Assembly: GCA_022705325.1 (NCBI GenBank)
Contig: JAKJER010000038.1
Coordinates: 1 to 59,510 of the forward strand
Origin: Planctomycetota bacterium
Lineage (GTDB): Bacteria; Planctomycetota; Phycisphaerae; SM23-33
Reading direction: 5' to 3'
Length of the DNA: 59,510 bases
This document shows positions 36,263-45,254 of this stretch, piece by piece (the stretch's first letter is position 1; each line of letters opens with the position of its first letter). The notes under the pieces were generated by a model, which did no database searches, was not told where the DNA came from, and was given only the letters and a program-made list of their open reading frames with translations. The position numbers and the translations under genes were made by a program.

Positions 36263-38346
36263 CCCCCGCCATGGTCGCAGCCCTTCGCAAACTGCTGCCC
36301 TCAGCCGGCGTGTGCTTGGGATTGCTGCTGTCGGCCCTGTGGGCGGCGGCGGGGATCGCGCTGTGGCACAGTCCCACCCTCCAGCGGGCCCGGCTGTTCT
36401 GGCTCGACCAGCTCTTCGCCGCCCGCCACGCCCTGAACGCCTCGCCCCAACCGCACGAGGCGGTCGTCATCGTGGGCATCGACGACCGCTCCCGCAAACA
36501 GATGCGCACCCGCCTGGCCGGCGCGGGCGCGTCGAGCGACCGCCCGCTTGACGACCGCATCGTCCTGCGGCACGTGCTGGCCCAACTCCTGACCCGCTTG
36601 ACGAAGGCCCGCGCCCGCACCGTCGCCGTCGACTATCTCATGGACGTGCCTTCGTCCGCCGATGCGGACCAGGCCGTGGTGGCCGCCCTGGGCGGCGGCG
36701 ACCGCGGCGGCGGGATCGACGCCGTCCTGGCCAGCCTGCTGACCCTGCGCGAGCGAAAGCGCCCCATCGACGCCCTCCGCCAGTGGGGCGTCGAAGGCAA
36801 CGTCGCCGTCCTCAGCGACGCCGACGGCAAGTTCAGGCGATGCTTCACCGGCTACGTCGTCCGCGAGACGCCCGCCGGCCTGGCCCCCGCCCGGGGAGGC
36901 GAAGACCTTAACGCCGAGGGCAGCGAGGCCATCCCCCTCTTCGCCGTCCAGGCCTGTCGCGTCTTCTGCGGGCAGGCCGACGATGCCGGCAGCCGTCTGG
37001 GCACGCCCTGGACGCGTTACCGGCCGGACCAGACGATCGAGATGCGCGGCTGCCCGCCCGTGCCGCCGTCGGTGTTGATCGACTTCGTCGGGCCCGCCCA
37101 GACGTTCGAGACGCTCGGCCGCCAGTTCAGCGCCATCGACGTGATCGACGGCAAGGCGCCCTTGGAGATATTCCGCGACAAGCTGGTGATGGTGGGCCCG
37201 GCCCTGCGGTTCCAGGACCGCTTCGCCGTCAGCCTGAACCCGACGCCCGACGACGCCGAGTACCGGCGCCACCTCGCGCGGGTCTACGGCCAGGAGATCG
37301 AGTCGCTGCTGGCCCAGGGGGCGGAGATCAAGCGCAGCCAGGCCATGGCGGGCATCGAGATTCACGCCAACCTGGCCAGCCAGATCCTCCAGGGCCGCTA
37401 CCTGCGCGAGCTGTCGCAGGAGCAGCCCGTGCTCTCGCAGGTCCTGATCGCCCTGCCCCTGCTGGGCCTGGGCTGGGTGTTCTGGCGGCTGCCCACCTCC
37501 TCCAGCCGCGCGCACGTGGTGCTCACCGTCGTGGGCCAGAGCGCGCTGCTGCTGATCGTCGCGGGCGGGGCCGTCGCCGCCAGCGTCGCCCTGTTCAGCT
37601 CCGCCGGGTGGGTCTTCCTGCCGCTGGAACTGCTGATCGCCTGGACCGCCCAGGCCCTGTGCGGGCTCACGTGGACCGGGTTCCAGCTTCGCCGTCGCAA
37701 CCGGCGCATCGAGCAGATGTTCGGCTCGGCGATCGGCGAGGAACTGCTGGAGTACGTCCGCCGCCATCCGCAACTGCTTACCCGCCATCGCAAGCTGGTG
37801 GCCACGGTGCTGTTCGCCGATATCCGCGGCTTCACCCCGCTGACCGAGGCCCTCGGCGCCGACCAGATCATCCACCTCCTCCGCGAGCACTTCGAGGCCA
37901 TGTGGGAGCCGCTCTCCCGCACCGGGGCGTGGGTGGACAAGTACGTGGGCGACCTGATCATGGCCGCGTGGAACGTCCTCCAGCCCATGGAGGACCACGC
38001 GCTGCGCGGGGTGCGGGCGGCGATCGGGATGAAGCGGGCCCTGGCGGGTCTCAACGCCCGCCGGCGCGAACAGGGCCAGGCCGAGATCGCCGTCGGCATC
38101 GGCCTGCACACCGGCGAGCTGGTCAGCGGCAACGTCGGCAGCCAGAAACGCCACAACTACACGATCATCGGACAGACGGTGAACCTGGCCAGCCGCATCG
38201 AGGGCCAGGCCAAAGGCGCCGAAATCCTCATCAGCCAGGCCACCTACGACCTGGTCAAGGACCGCGTGCCCGCGCGGGAATGGAAGACCGTCACCCTCCG
38301 CGGCAGCAGCACGCCCATGACGCTCTACGAGGTGATCGTGGAGTGA
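36259..38346 (+). CDS. CHASE2-domain adenylate cyclase (class III), membrane bound
   Basis: 695 residues from GTG 36259; ATG 36271 is an alternative 4 codons later, and neither has a good ribosome site. N-terminal helix (LLPSAGVCLGLLLSALWAAAGI), then an extracellular CHASE2 sensor about residues 35-390, typical 'VVIVGIDDRSRKQM' start and 'RDKLVMVGP' region. Three transmembrane helices lie at about 395-465. The cyclase domain is at about 510-690. Metal-binding Asp521 (FADIRGFT) and Asp565 (KYVGD) are present. Purine-site Lys561 and Thr635 (YTIIGQTVN) favour ATP as substrate. N642 and R646 of the VNLASRIE segment are present. It probably makes cAMP in response to an envelope signal. The upstream gene is overlapped by 4 bases. 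Confidence 0.9.
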   Translation: MTPAMVAALRKLLPSAGVCLGLLLSALWAAAGIALWHSPTLQRARLFWLDQLFAARHALNASPQPHEAVVIVGIDDRSRKQMRTRLAGAGASSDRPLDDRIVLRHVLAQLLTRLTKARARTVAVDYLMDVPSSADADQAVVAALGGGDRGGGIDAVLASLLTLRERKRPIDALRQWGVEGNVAVLSDADGKFRRCFTGYVVRETPAGLAPARGGEDLNAEGSEAIPLFAVQACRVFCGQADDAGSRLGTPWTRYRPDQTIEMRGCPPVPPSVLIDFVGPAQTFETLGRQFSAIDVIDGKAPLEIFRDKLVMVGPALRFQDRFAVSLNPTPDDAEYRRHLARVYGQEIESLLAQGAEIKRSQAMAGIEIHANLASQILQGRYLRELSQEQPVLSQVLIALPLLGLGWVFWRLPTSSSRAHVVLTVVGQSALLLIVAGGAVAASVALFSSAGWVFLPLELLIAWTAQALCGLTWTGFQLRRRNRRIEQMFGSAIGEELLEYVRRHPQLLTRHRKLVATVLFADIRGFTPLTEALGADQIIHLLREHFEAMWEPLSRTGAWVDKYVGDLIMAAWNVLQPMEDHALRGVRAAIGMKRALAGLNARRREQGQAEIAVGIGLHTGELVSGNVGSQKRHNYTIIGQTVNLASRIEGQAKGAEILISQATYDLVKDRVPAREWKTVTLRGSSTPMTLYEVIVE

Positions 38347-38420
38347 CGCCCGCCGCCAGCCAAGTCGCAGTCGCATCCCGCGTGAGGGTCCTTCGGGACA
38401 TCCCGGAGAAGGGGAACACC

Positions 38421-39311
38421 ATGCTTCTTTCCGCCATTCTGGCGGTCCTGGCGACCATGTGCCCGGACGTGGCTGACGGTCAGGCCGACAACGCCGGAAA
38501 GCCCGATCGAGAGGCCATGAGGGCCAGGATGCTCAAGAGAATCGACGCCGACGGTGACGGGAAGATCAGCCAAGAGGAGCGGGCCAAGGCTCGCTCTGAG
38601 TTCGCCAGGCGGCACGTCGGCTCGGGCAAACAAGGAAACTACCGGCTGGAAGTTGTCACGTTTCCCAAGGAAGTCCAGGATGCCGACTCGAATATGGACA
38701 AACAGGCCCTGCTCTACCACCCGATCAACAAGCCGGAAGGCAAGATCCCCCTGGTCGTCTGCCTTCACGGCGCAGGAGGAACCAGGCAGAACGACGTCTC
38801 CGCTTTCGACGGGAACAGAGACGTCCAGTGGCTCATGACCCCCGCCAACAGCCGATCCGCCGCCAGGATCCTGGTCCCGCATTCCCGCAGTCATTGGAAC
38901 CCTGACGCCCTGAACAAGGCGGTCGACCACCTCCTGAGGACCCATGATGATCTCGACAAAGACCGCATCTACTGCGTCGGCTACAGCATGGGCGGCCTGG
39001 GTGCCTGGAACTGGGCGAGGCACTCGCCCGAACGCCTTGCCGCGATCGTCCCGGTGGCTTTCATCGCCAGTCAGGACGACCTCAAGAAGATGGTGGATCT
39101 GCCGATCTGGGCCATGGTCGGAACGGCCGACCGCCAGCGGGCCGCGAGCATCCCCGCGATGGAGAAAGCGATGAAGGCACTGGGATCAACGGCGGTCAGA
39201 ACAACCGTTTTCGAGGGAGCCAACCACGCCGCCACGCCCGCCAGGGCATGGGCTCAGGAAGGTCTGCTGGAATGGATGTTCGCCCAATCCCTCAAGAACC
39301 GCAGGAAATGA
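38421..39311 (+). CDS. secreted alpha/beta hydrolase (esterase) with EF-hand
   Basis: 296 residues; ATG 38421 has a GAGAAGGGG site upstream and a signal peptide (MLLSAILAVLATMC...). An EF-hand loop DADGDGKISQEE at about residues 34-45 could bind calcium. Then comes a feruloyl esterase/LpqC-like alpha/beta hydrolase: oxyanion region LVVCLHGAGGTRQND, nucleophile Ser189 in GYSMGGLG, and His269 in GANHAATPARAW. The acid residue is probably Asp in MVGTADRQRA. It lies 74 bases after the cyclase on the same strand. Substrate unknown: acetyl- or feruloyl-polysaccharide esterase is a reasonable guess given the context. Confidence 0.85.
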   Translation: MLLSAILAVLATMCPDVADGQADNAGKPDREAMRARMLKRIDADGDGKISQEERAKARSEFARRHVGSGKQGNYRLEVVTFPKEVQDADSNMDKQALLYHPINKPEGKIPLVVCLHGAGGTRQNDVSAFDGNRDVQWLMTPANSRSAARILVPHSRSHWNPDALNKAVDHLLRTHDDLDKDRIYCVGYSMGGLGAWNWARHSPERLAAIVPVAFIASQDDLKKMVDLPIWAMVGTADRQRAASIPAMEKAMKALGSTAVRTTVFEGANHAATPARAWAQEGLLEWMFAQSLKNRRK

Positions 39312-39432
39312 CTCGGCCGGCAAAGACACGCCCCCCTCGACCCCGGCCGCTGCCCCCACGGACCTGTAACATTTCTCGGCCCCGCCGCGTATAGCTGGAC
39401 GAACCGAACTCGTTACCACAAGGAGCCCGCGA

Positions 39433-41232
39433 ATGCACGGCAGACGCTTTACCTCACTCGTTGCAGCCGCACTCGTCCTGTTCCTGATGCCGATGACGGC
39501 GAGATGCCAGACGGCCGCCCCGGCGGCCGCTGAGCGACTGGCCCCGGCCGACGAGTGGGTGCCCCCGCAGGCCTTCGCCGTTCTCAGCGTCCCCAAGCCC
39601 AAGGCCCTGCTGGACTGGTCCCTGCGCCCGCAGATGATCCAGGCGGTCACGTCCTCGCCGCTGTACAAGGCAGCCTCCGCCAGCCCCAAGTTCCGCGAGT
39701 TGCAGACCGGGATCGACATGATCGAGAAGCGGTTCTCCGCCGACTGGCAGACGCTGGTGCGGCGGTTCACCGAGGGCGGGGCGACCCTGGCGGTGGGACC
39801 CGACAAGACCAGCCTGCTGATCCTCGACGCCCGCGACGCCCAGGCCGCCAACGACCTGCACGAACTCGTGCTGCAACTGGCCCGGGGAGGGGCCGCCGAC
39901 AAGGGCCAGGCCGACCCGGTCACCTCCAGCCAGGAAGGCGACGTCACCGTCTGGATCGTGGGCGGCCAGCAGACCCACGCCGTGATCGGGAAGCGGCTTG
40001 TGTTCGCCGACCGGCCCGCCGTGATGCAGGCCGTCCTGAGCACGCGGTCCGGCGACGCCCAGGCGAGCATCGCCGGCTCGGCGGAATACAAGGCGGCGCG
40101 CCAGGCCGCCGGAGACGCCCAGGCGGTGCTCTGGGTGAATTCCGGGCTGCTCAAGCTCTACCCGCCTGTCGCGCAGGCCCTCTCGGCGGAGTCCAACCCC
40201 CTGATCGCCCTGCTGGCCGCCCCCATCACCGACGCGATGAAGCAGTCCACGTGGCTGGCGCTGGCCCTGCGGGTCAAGGACGACACCATCACCCTGGAGG
40301 CCCTGTCCGACGGGACGATCTCCCCCGAAGGGGCCGCCCGCTTCGCCCTGCCCGCCAAGGGCGGCCAGGGCCCCATGCCCAATCTCGCCGTGCCCCGGCG
40401 GCTGGCGGCCATGAGCCTCTACCGCGACCTCCGCGGGTTCTACGCCGCCAAGGACAAGCTCTTTCCCGAGCGGACCAGCGGGCTGATCTTCTTCGAGAAC
40501 ATGATGGGGATCTTCTTCACCGGTCGCGACCTCACCGAGGAGGTTCTGGCCGAGACCGGACCGGACATCCGCCTGGTGGCGGCCGAGCAGACCTACGATC
40601 CTGAGATCGCCGTTCCCGCGGTGAAGATCCCCGCGTTCGCCCTGGTGCTGCGGATGAAGAACCCCAAGCGGTTCTCGCTGGTCATGGAAGAGGCGTGGCA
40701 GAAGGCCCTCGGTCTGATCAACTTCACCCGCGGGCAGCAAGCCCTGCCCGGGTTGATCATCGACCGCGTGGAGCACAAAGGCGTCAAGTACACCGTGGCC
40801 TCCTTCGCCCCCGCGCCGGCCAAGGAACGCGCCGCCGCCGAGATGCGGTTCAACTTCCGCCCGGCCCTGGCGGCCGCGGGCGAGTTCATCATTCTCAGCT
40901 CCACCGCGCAGCTCGCCGAGGACATCATGGACGCCCTGGCGAAAGAGGCCTCCGCGGCGGCCAAGCCCCTGGCCCAGGCGCACAGCCTGCTGGAGGTCGA
41001 GGGGGCGCAACTGGCCTCGATCCTGGCGGCCAACCGCGAAACCCTCGTCCGCCAGAACATGGTCAACAAGGGCAACACCAAGGAGCAGGCCGAGGGCGAG
41101 GTGGGCGTGCTGCTGGACCTGCTGAAGGTCCTGGGCGGCGCCAGGCTGGAGATCGGGGCGGTCGAGGGCAAGTTCCTCGCGCGACTTCAGGTGCGAGTGA
41201 GCCTGCCGCCCGCCCAGACGGGAGAGAAATGA
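39433..41232 (+). CDS. secreted protein of unknown function, DUF3352-like
   Basis: 599 residues with a signal peptide (RRFTSLVAAALVLFLMPMTARC). ATG 39433 has AAGGAG about 8 bases upstream. The order of elements, including EWVPPQAFAVLSVPKPKALLDW, alternating helices with SVPKP-type strands, VMQAVLSTRSGDAQASIAGS and a C-terminal LAKEASAAAKPLAQAHSLL helix, recalls DUF3352-type planctomycete and actinobacterial exported proteins. Enzymatic residues are not evident. Its TGA overlaps the ATG of the DUF1800 gene, so the two are translationally coupled. Confidence 0.72.
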   Translation: MHGRRFTSLVAAALVLFLMPMTARCQTAAPAAAERLAPADEWVPPQAFAVLSVPKPKALLDWSLRPQMIQAVTSSPLYKAASASPKFRELQTGIDMIEKRFSADWQTLVRRFTEGGATLAVGPDKTSLLILDARDAQAANDLHELVLQLARGGAADKGQADPVTSSQEGDVTVWIVGGQQTHAVIGKRLVFADRPAVMQAVLSTRSGDAQASIAGSAEYKAARQAAGDAQAVLWVNSGLLKLYPPVAQALSAESNPLIALLAAPITDAMKQSTWLALALRVKDDTITLEALSDGTISPEGAARFALPAKGGQGPMPNLAVPRRLAAMSLYRDLRGFYAAKDKLFPERTSGLIFFENMMGIFFTGRDLTEEVLAETGPDIRLVAAEQTYDPEIAVPAVKIPAFALVLRMKNPKRFSLVMEEAWQKALGLINFTRGQQALPGLIIDRVEHKGVKYTVASFAPAPAKERAAAEMRFNFRPALAAAGEFIILSSTAQLAEDIMDALAKEASAAAKPLAQAHSLLEVEGAQLASILAANRETLVRQNMVNKGNTKEQAEGEVGVLLDLLKVLGGARLEIGAVEGKFLARLQVRVSLPPAQTGEK

Positions 41233-42584
41233 TGGCCGCCGAATCCCTGGACGCGTCGCGGGCGTGGGCGCCGTACGAGCCGTCGCCCGCCTGCCCCTGG
41301 ACCCTGGCGCGGGCCGCCCATCTTCACCGCCGCGCCGGTTTCGGCGCGACCTGGGGGCAACTGCGGCAGGCCCTGAGCGACGGGCCGCAGAAGACCGTCG
41401 ACCGCCTGCTGGCGGGCCAGGGCGACGTGGCCGCCTTCAACCGCGGCTTCGACCAGAACGAGCAGGCCGCCGTCTCGGGCGGCTCCCCGGAGCCGCTGCG
41501 GGCGTGGTGGCTGCGACGGATGATCCAGACGCCGCACCCGCTGCTGGAGAAGATGACACTGTTCTGGCACGACTTCATCTCCGCTTCCGCCGCGGGCGTG
41601 GGCAGCGGGTCTCTGGTCCGCGGGCACATCCAGTTCCTGCGGTCGGCGGCGTTGGGCAAGTTCCCCGCCCTGGTGGCGGGCGTCGCGCGCGACCCCATGG
41701 TGCTCCTGTCGCTGGAGGCCAAGGCCAACCGCAAGGCCCTGCCCGACCTGAACCTCGCCCGCCAGTTGCTCCGCCGCTGGACGGTCGGCCCGGACGTCTG
41801 CACCGACCGCGACATCCGCCAGGCGGCCCGCGCCATGACCGGCTGGTTCGTCCTGCGCGACGAGTTGCGCCGCTTCGACCGCGAACACGACGACGGCGAG
41901 AAGACCGTCCTGGGCAAGAGCGGACGCTTCGACGACCAGGACGTCGCCCGCCTGGCGGCCACTCACCCCGCCGCCGCCCGGAACGTGGTCGGGCGGCTGT
42001 ACCGCTGGTTCGTCGACGAAGGCGACGCGCCGGACGAGGCGGTGCTGGCCCCGCTGGCCCGCTCGTTCGCCGAGGACTTCGACGTCGCCCGCCTGGTCGA
42101 GACCGTGCTGCGAAGCGCCCTGTTCTTCAGCGACCGGTCGCTGCACAGGCGGGTCAAGCGTCCCACGGAATTCGCCGTGGGCCTCGTCCGCGCCCTGGAA
42201 GGGACCGTCCCGACCACGCCGCTGGCGAACGACCTGGCCGCCACGGGAGAGAACCTCTGCCACCCCCCCACGCGCGACGGCTGGGAGGGCGGGAGGTTCT
42301 GGATCAACCGCGCGACCGTCATCGCCCGCAGCAACCTGGCCGCCGCCATGCTCGCCCCGTCGGGCCGGTACGAGGGCAAGATCGATCCGGCCGCCCTCGT
42401 CCGCCGCCACGGGCACGCCCAGGCCGAGCCGGCCGGGCGGTTCCTCCTGGACCTGCTGCTCCAGCCGGCCGACGACGCGGGCAAACGCCTCCTGCGAGAG
42501 ATGCCTGCCCGGGGCGACCTCCCGGACCGCCTGCGGACGTTCGCGCACGTGATCGCGAGCCAGCCGGAGTTCCAGTTGGCCTAG
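41229..42584 (+). CDS. DUF1800 domain protein
   Basis: 451 residues. ATG 41229 (ATGATG) overlaps the preceding stop. Recognisable DUF1800 features: AHLHRRAGFGATWGQLRQAL at the N-terminus, WWLRRMIQTPHPLLEKMTLFWHDFI, VARDPMVLLSLEAKANRK and a long helical middle (RQAARAMTGWFV, RRVKRPTEFAVGLVRALE). No signal peptide is seen. In Planctomycetota, DUF1800 genes almost always precede a DUF1501 gene, as here (17-base gap). The function of the pair is unproven; export of protein or cell-envelope processing has been suggested for the context. Catalytic residues cannot be assigned. Confidence 0.9.
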   Translation: MMAAESLDASRAWAPYEPSPACPWTLARAAHLHRRAGFGATWGQLRQALSDGPQKTVDRLLAGQGDVAAFNRGFDQNEQAAVSGGSPEPLRAWWLRRMIQTPHPLLEKMTLFWHDFISASAAGVGSGSLVRGHIQFLRSAALGKFPALVAGVARDPMVLLSLEAKANRKALPDLNLARQLLRRWTVGPDVCTDRDIRQAARAMTGWFVLRDELRRFDREHDDGEKTVLGKSGRFDDQDVARLAATHPAAARNVVGRLYRWFVDEGDAPDEAVLAPLARSFAEDFDVARLVETVLRSALFFSDRSLHRRVKRPTEFAVGLVRALEGTVPTTPLANDLAATGENLCHPPTRDGWEGGRFWINRATVIARSNLAAAMLAPSGRYEGKIDPAALVRRHGHAQAEPAGRFLLDLLLQPADDAGKRLLREMPARGDLPDRLRTFAHVIASQPEFQLA

Positions 42585-42601
42585 CCATTGGGAGAGCGCA
42601 C

Positions 42602-43816
42602 ATGAACCGATCCCGCCGCGAGTTTCTCAAGACCGCCATCGGAACGCCCGCCCTGCTGTCGCTGGGAGCGCCGGTTTCGGCGGTGCTGGCCCGTGCGGCG
42701 TCCGCCGCCGACGCCCGCAAAGACACCGTGCTTGTCGCGATTCAGCTCTCGGGCGGCAACGACGGGTTGAATACCGTCGTGCCCTACGCCGACGACGCGT
42801 ACGCCCGGGCGCGGACCACGCTGCGGCTTACGGGCAAGGACGTGCTGAAGATCGACGACCACGTGGGCCTTCACCCGCGGATGAAGGGCTTCGCCCGCCT
42901 GCTGAAGGAGGGGCGCCTGGCGATCGTGCAGGGCACGGGATATCCCAAGTCGGACCGCCAGCACGAGAAGGCCATGCGGGACTGGCACACGGCCATGCCC
43001 GAGCAGAGCGAGTGCCCCACCGGCTGGCTCGGGCGGGCGAGCGACACCCTCTGCGGGGGCGAGGCGACGCTGGCGGCCGGCGCGTTCGTCGGGCCGATCG
43101 CCATGCCGCTGGCCCTGAACGCCCGGAAGGCCTGCGTGCCGTCGGTCCGATCGGCGGCGGAGTTGACCTACCGCGCCGAGGCGCCGCAGGCGGGCCCGCC
43201 GGAGGCGGCAACGGGCGAGAACCCGCTGGCCGACCACGTCCGCGCCGCCTCGCAGGCCGCCCGCCTGAGCGATCGGCAGATCAAGGCCGTGCTGGCCGGC
43301 GGACGCGGGCACTACCCGAACCTGGGCCTGGCCCAGGAACTGCGGACGGTGGCGGAGCTGGTCCGCGCCGACGTGGGCATTCGCGTCTTCCTCACGGAGT
43401 TGGGCGGCGGGGGCATCGGCGGGTTCGACAACCACGCGATCCAGCGCGACAACCACGCCTCGGTTCTGGAGCAGCTTTCGGAATCTGTCGCCGCCTTCGC
43501 CGACGACCTGGCCCGCCACAACTGCCTCGACCGCGTGGTGCTGGTGACCTTTTCGGAGTTCGGGCGGACGCTGAGCGAGAACGGCCGACACGGCACGGGC
43601 CACGGGGCCGCCGCCCCCATGTTCGTCATGGGCGGGCGCGTGCGGGCAGGGCTGATCGGCAAGCACCCGAGCCTGACGGACCTCGACCAGGACGCCCCCA
43701 AACACCACACCGACTTCCGCCAGGTCTACGCCGACCTCCTGGACAACTGGCTGGGCGTCGATTCGAAGGCCGTGCTGGGCGGCGCGTTCAAGCACCCGGG
43801 GCTGCTGCGGGCCTGA
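42602..43816 (+). CDS. DUF1501 domain protein, Tat-exported
   Basis: 404 residues. A twin-arginine signal (SRREFLK at residues 4-10, then TAIGTPALLSLGAPVSAVLARAA) is followed by the typical DUF1501 core: VLVAIQLSGGNDGLNTVVPY, HPRMKGFARLLKEG, VQGTGYPKSDRQHEKAMRDWHTA and VVLVTFSEFGRTLSENG with HGTGHGAA. The fold is related to alkaline phosphatase/sulfatase-like enzymes; Asp and His clusters are compatible with metal binding. It pairs with the upstream DUF1800 gene and converges on the FAD oxidoreductase with a 12-base gap. Confidence 0.93.
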   Translation: MNRSRREFLKTAIGTPALLSLGAPVSAVLARAASAADARKDTVLVAIQLSGGNDGLNTVVPYADDAYARARTTLRLTGKDVLKIDDHVGLHPRMKGFARLLKEGRLAIVQGTGYPKSDRQHEKAMRDWHTAMPEQSECPTGWLGRASDTLCGGEATLAAGAFVGPIAMPLALNARKACVPSVRSAAELTYRAEAPQAGPPEAATGENPLADHVRAASQAARLSDRQIKAVLAGGRGHYPNLGLAQELRTVAELVRADVGIRVFLTELGGGGIGGFDNHAIQRDNHASVLEQLSESVAAFADDLARHNCLDRVVLVTFSEFGRTLSENGRHGTGHGAAAPMFVMGGRVRAGLIGKHPSLTDLDQDAPKHHTDFRQVYADLLDNWLGVDSKAVLGGAFKHPGLLRA

Positions 43817-43828
43817 CGGGCCGGCGGA

Positions 43829-45193
43829 TCAGTCCGCTTCTTTTCGGCCGCTGTGACGGCTGGGCGCGAACGACTTGTGCTTGCCCGGGTCGAGTTCCAC
43901 GCCTGCCTTGGCCAGCTCGGCCCGCAAGGCCTTCACGTCGACCTCCCGGAGATCGCGGCGCCTGGCCTCGACGGCGATGGCGGCGGCCGTGCCGGCAGCC
44001 TGACCCATGCCGCAGCACGTGGGCGTCATGCGATAGCTGCTGTGGGCGACCTGGTCGCCGCTGATGCACTTGCCCGCGGTCAGCACGTTGGCCAGGCCCT
44101 TGACCAGCAGGCAACGGTAGGGGATGGCGTACGGGTCGACCTGCTGACGCCACCCGCCCGAGCCGGGCCTGGTGAGGCTGTGGAAGTCGATCTGTGAGGT
44201 CGCCACCGCCACGCCGTCGCTGAACGTTCGAGCCGCTCCCTTGAGGATGTCGTCCTCGCTCAGCACGTAGTCGCCCACGATCCGCCGCCCCTCGCGGATG
44301 CCGATCCGGGCCCCCGACGAGCACAGGGCGTGGTTGGGGTACTTGGTCCGCTGGGCGTAGTGGACGATCCGCGCGAGTTGGCGGCGGGCCTCCAACTCCG
44401 CATCCGACAGGCTCAGCGGATCGGTTGGATCGTGCAGCATCACCTTGGTCGCGTTGAAGTACACCCGCCCGTCGCCCAGCACGTAGCCCATGCCCAGCCC
44501 GGGCAGGTCGCGGTTGCTCTTGATCTCCTCCAGTCCCGCCGGCAGGTGCGGCTGGACCGGCTTGCCCGTGTCGTACAGCACGAACGTGAGCGTCATGTGG
44601 AGCGTCCGCCCGTGCGCAGGGTCGCCCTTCATGAACTCCGCGCCGGCGGCGGCCGCCACGTCGCCCTCGCCCGTGGCGTCGATGAAGAACTTCGCTTCCG
44701 CCTCGATCGGCTGGCTGCACGAGACGATCCGCAGGGCCTTGACCCGGCCCGGGTCGGCTGACACGCCCACCGCACTGGCGTGCAGCAGAACGGTCACTCC
44801 CGCCTCCTGGGCCAGCAACTGCCAGGCAATCTTGAGGTACTCGGCGTTGAAGAACCGGCCCTTCAGCACCGCGCCGTGCTTGTTAAGGTCGTTGCGGACA
44901 CGGTCGAAGACGTCGCCCATTCCTTCGAGGTTGGCGAACCACTCGCACACCCCGCCGGAGGTGGACGTGCCTCCCAGACAGTTGGCCTCTTCCACGAGCA
45001 GGACCTTGTGCCCGCGTCGAGCGGCCGCCACGGCCGCCGCCGTACCCGCCGTGCCCCCGCCGGCGACGACCACGTCATATTCCAGCCGGCGCACCGGCGC
45101 CGCAGCCGCCCCGGGCGCCGGCGAGGGCGACCCGCCCCACGCCGCCAACGCCCCCGCCGCCGCCAACAGGTCTCGTCGAGCGATGTCCGTCAT
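43829..45193 (-). CDS. Tat-exported FAD-dependent oxidoreductase
   Basis: 454 residues. The ATG at 45193 has GGGAGG upstream and a twin-arginine signal (IARRDLLAAAGALAAWGG). The FAD/NAD-binding Rossmann motif GGGTAG lies at residues 45-50 (VVVAGGGTAGTAAAVAAARRG). It is followed by EEANCLGGTSTSGGV, typical of the FAD-dependent oxidoreductase family PF12831 often found in Planctomycetota. A second FAD motif ATGEGDVAAAAG is near residue 190. It oxidises an unknown substrate in the periplasm; sugar or sugar acid oxidation is a frequent guess. It is downstream of the Gfo/Idh/MocA dehydrogenase on the same strand (61-base gap), likely one operon, suggesting a linked oxidation pathway. Confidence 0.88.
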   Translation of the reverse strand: MTDIARRDLLAAAGALAAWGGSPSPAPGAAAAPVRRLEYDVVVAGGGTAGTAAAVAAARRGHKVLLVEEANCLGGTSTSGGVCEWFANLEGMGDVFDRVRNDLNKHGAVLKGRFFNAEYLKIAWQLLAQEAGVTVLLHASAVGVSADPGRVKALRIVSCSQPIEAEAKFFIDATGEGDVAAAAGAEFMKGDPAHGRTLHMTLTFVLYDTGKPVQPHLPAGLEEIKSNRDLPGLGMGYVLGDGRVYFNATKVMLHDPTDPLSLSDAELEARRQLARIVHYAQRTKYPNHALCSSGARIGIREGRRIVGDYVLSEDDILKGAARTFSDGVAVATSQIDFHSLTRPGSGGWRQQVDPYAIPYRCLLVKGLANVLTAGKCISGDQVAHSSYRMTPTCCGMGQAAGTAAAIAVEARRRDLREVDVKALRAELAKAGVELDPGKHKSFAPSRHSGRKEAD

Positions 45194-45254
45194 GAGTGCC
45201 TCCCGGTCCGCCACATAGTGGTCCGCGATCTGCCCACAAAGGGCAGGTTCGGGT

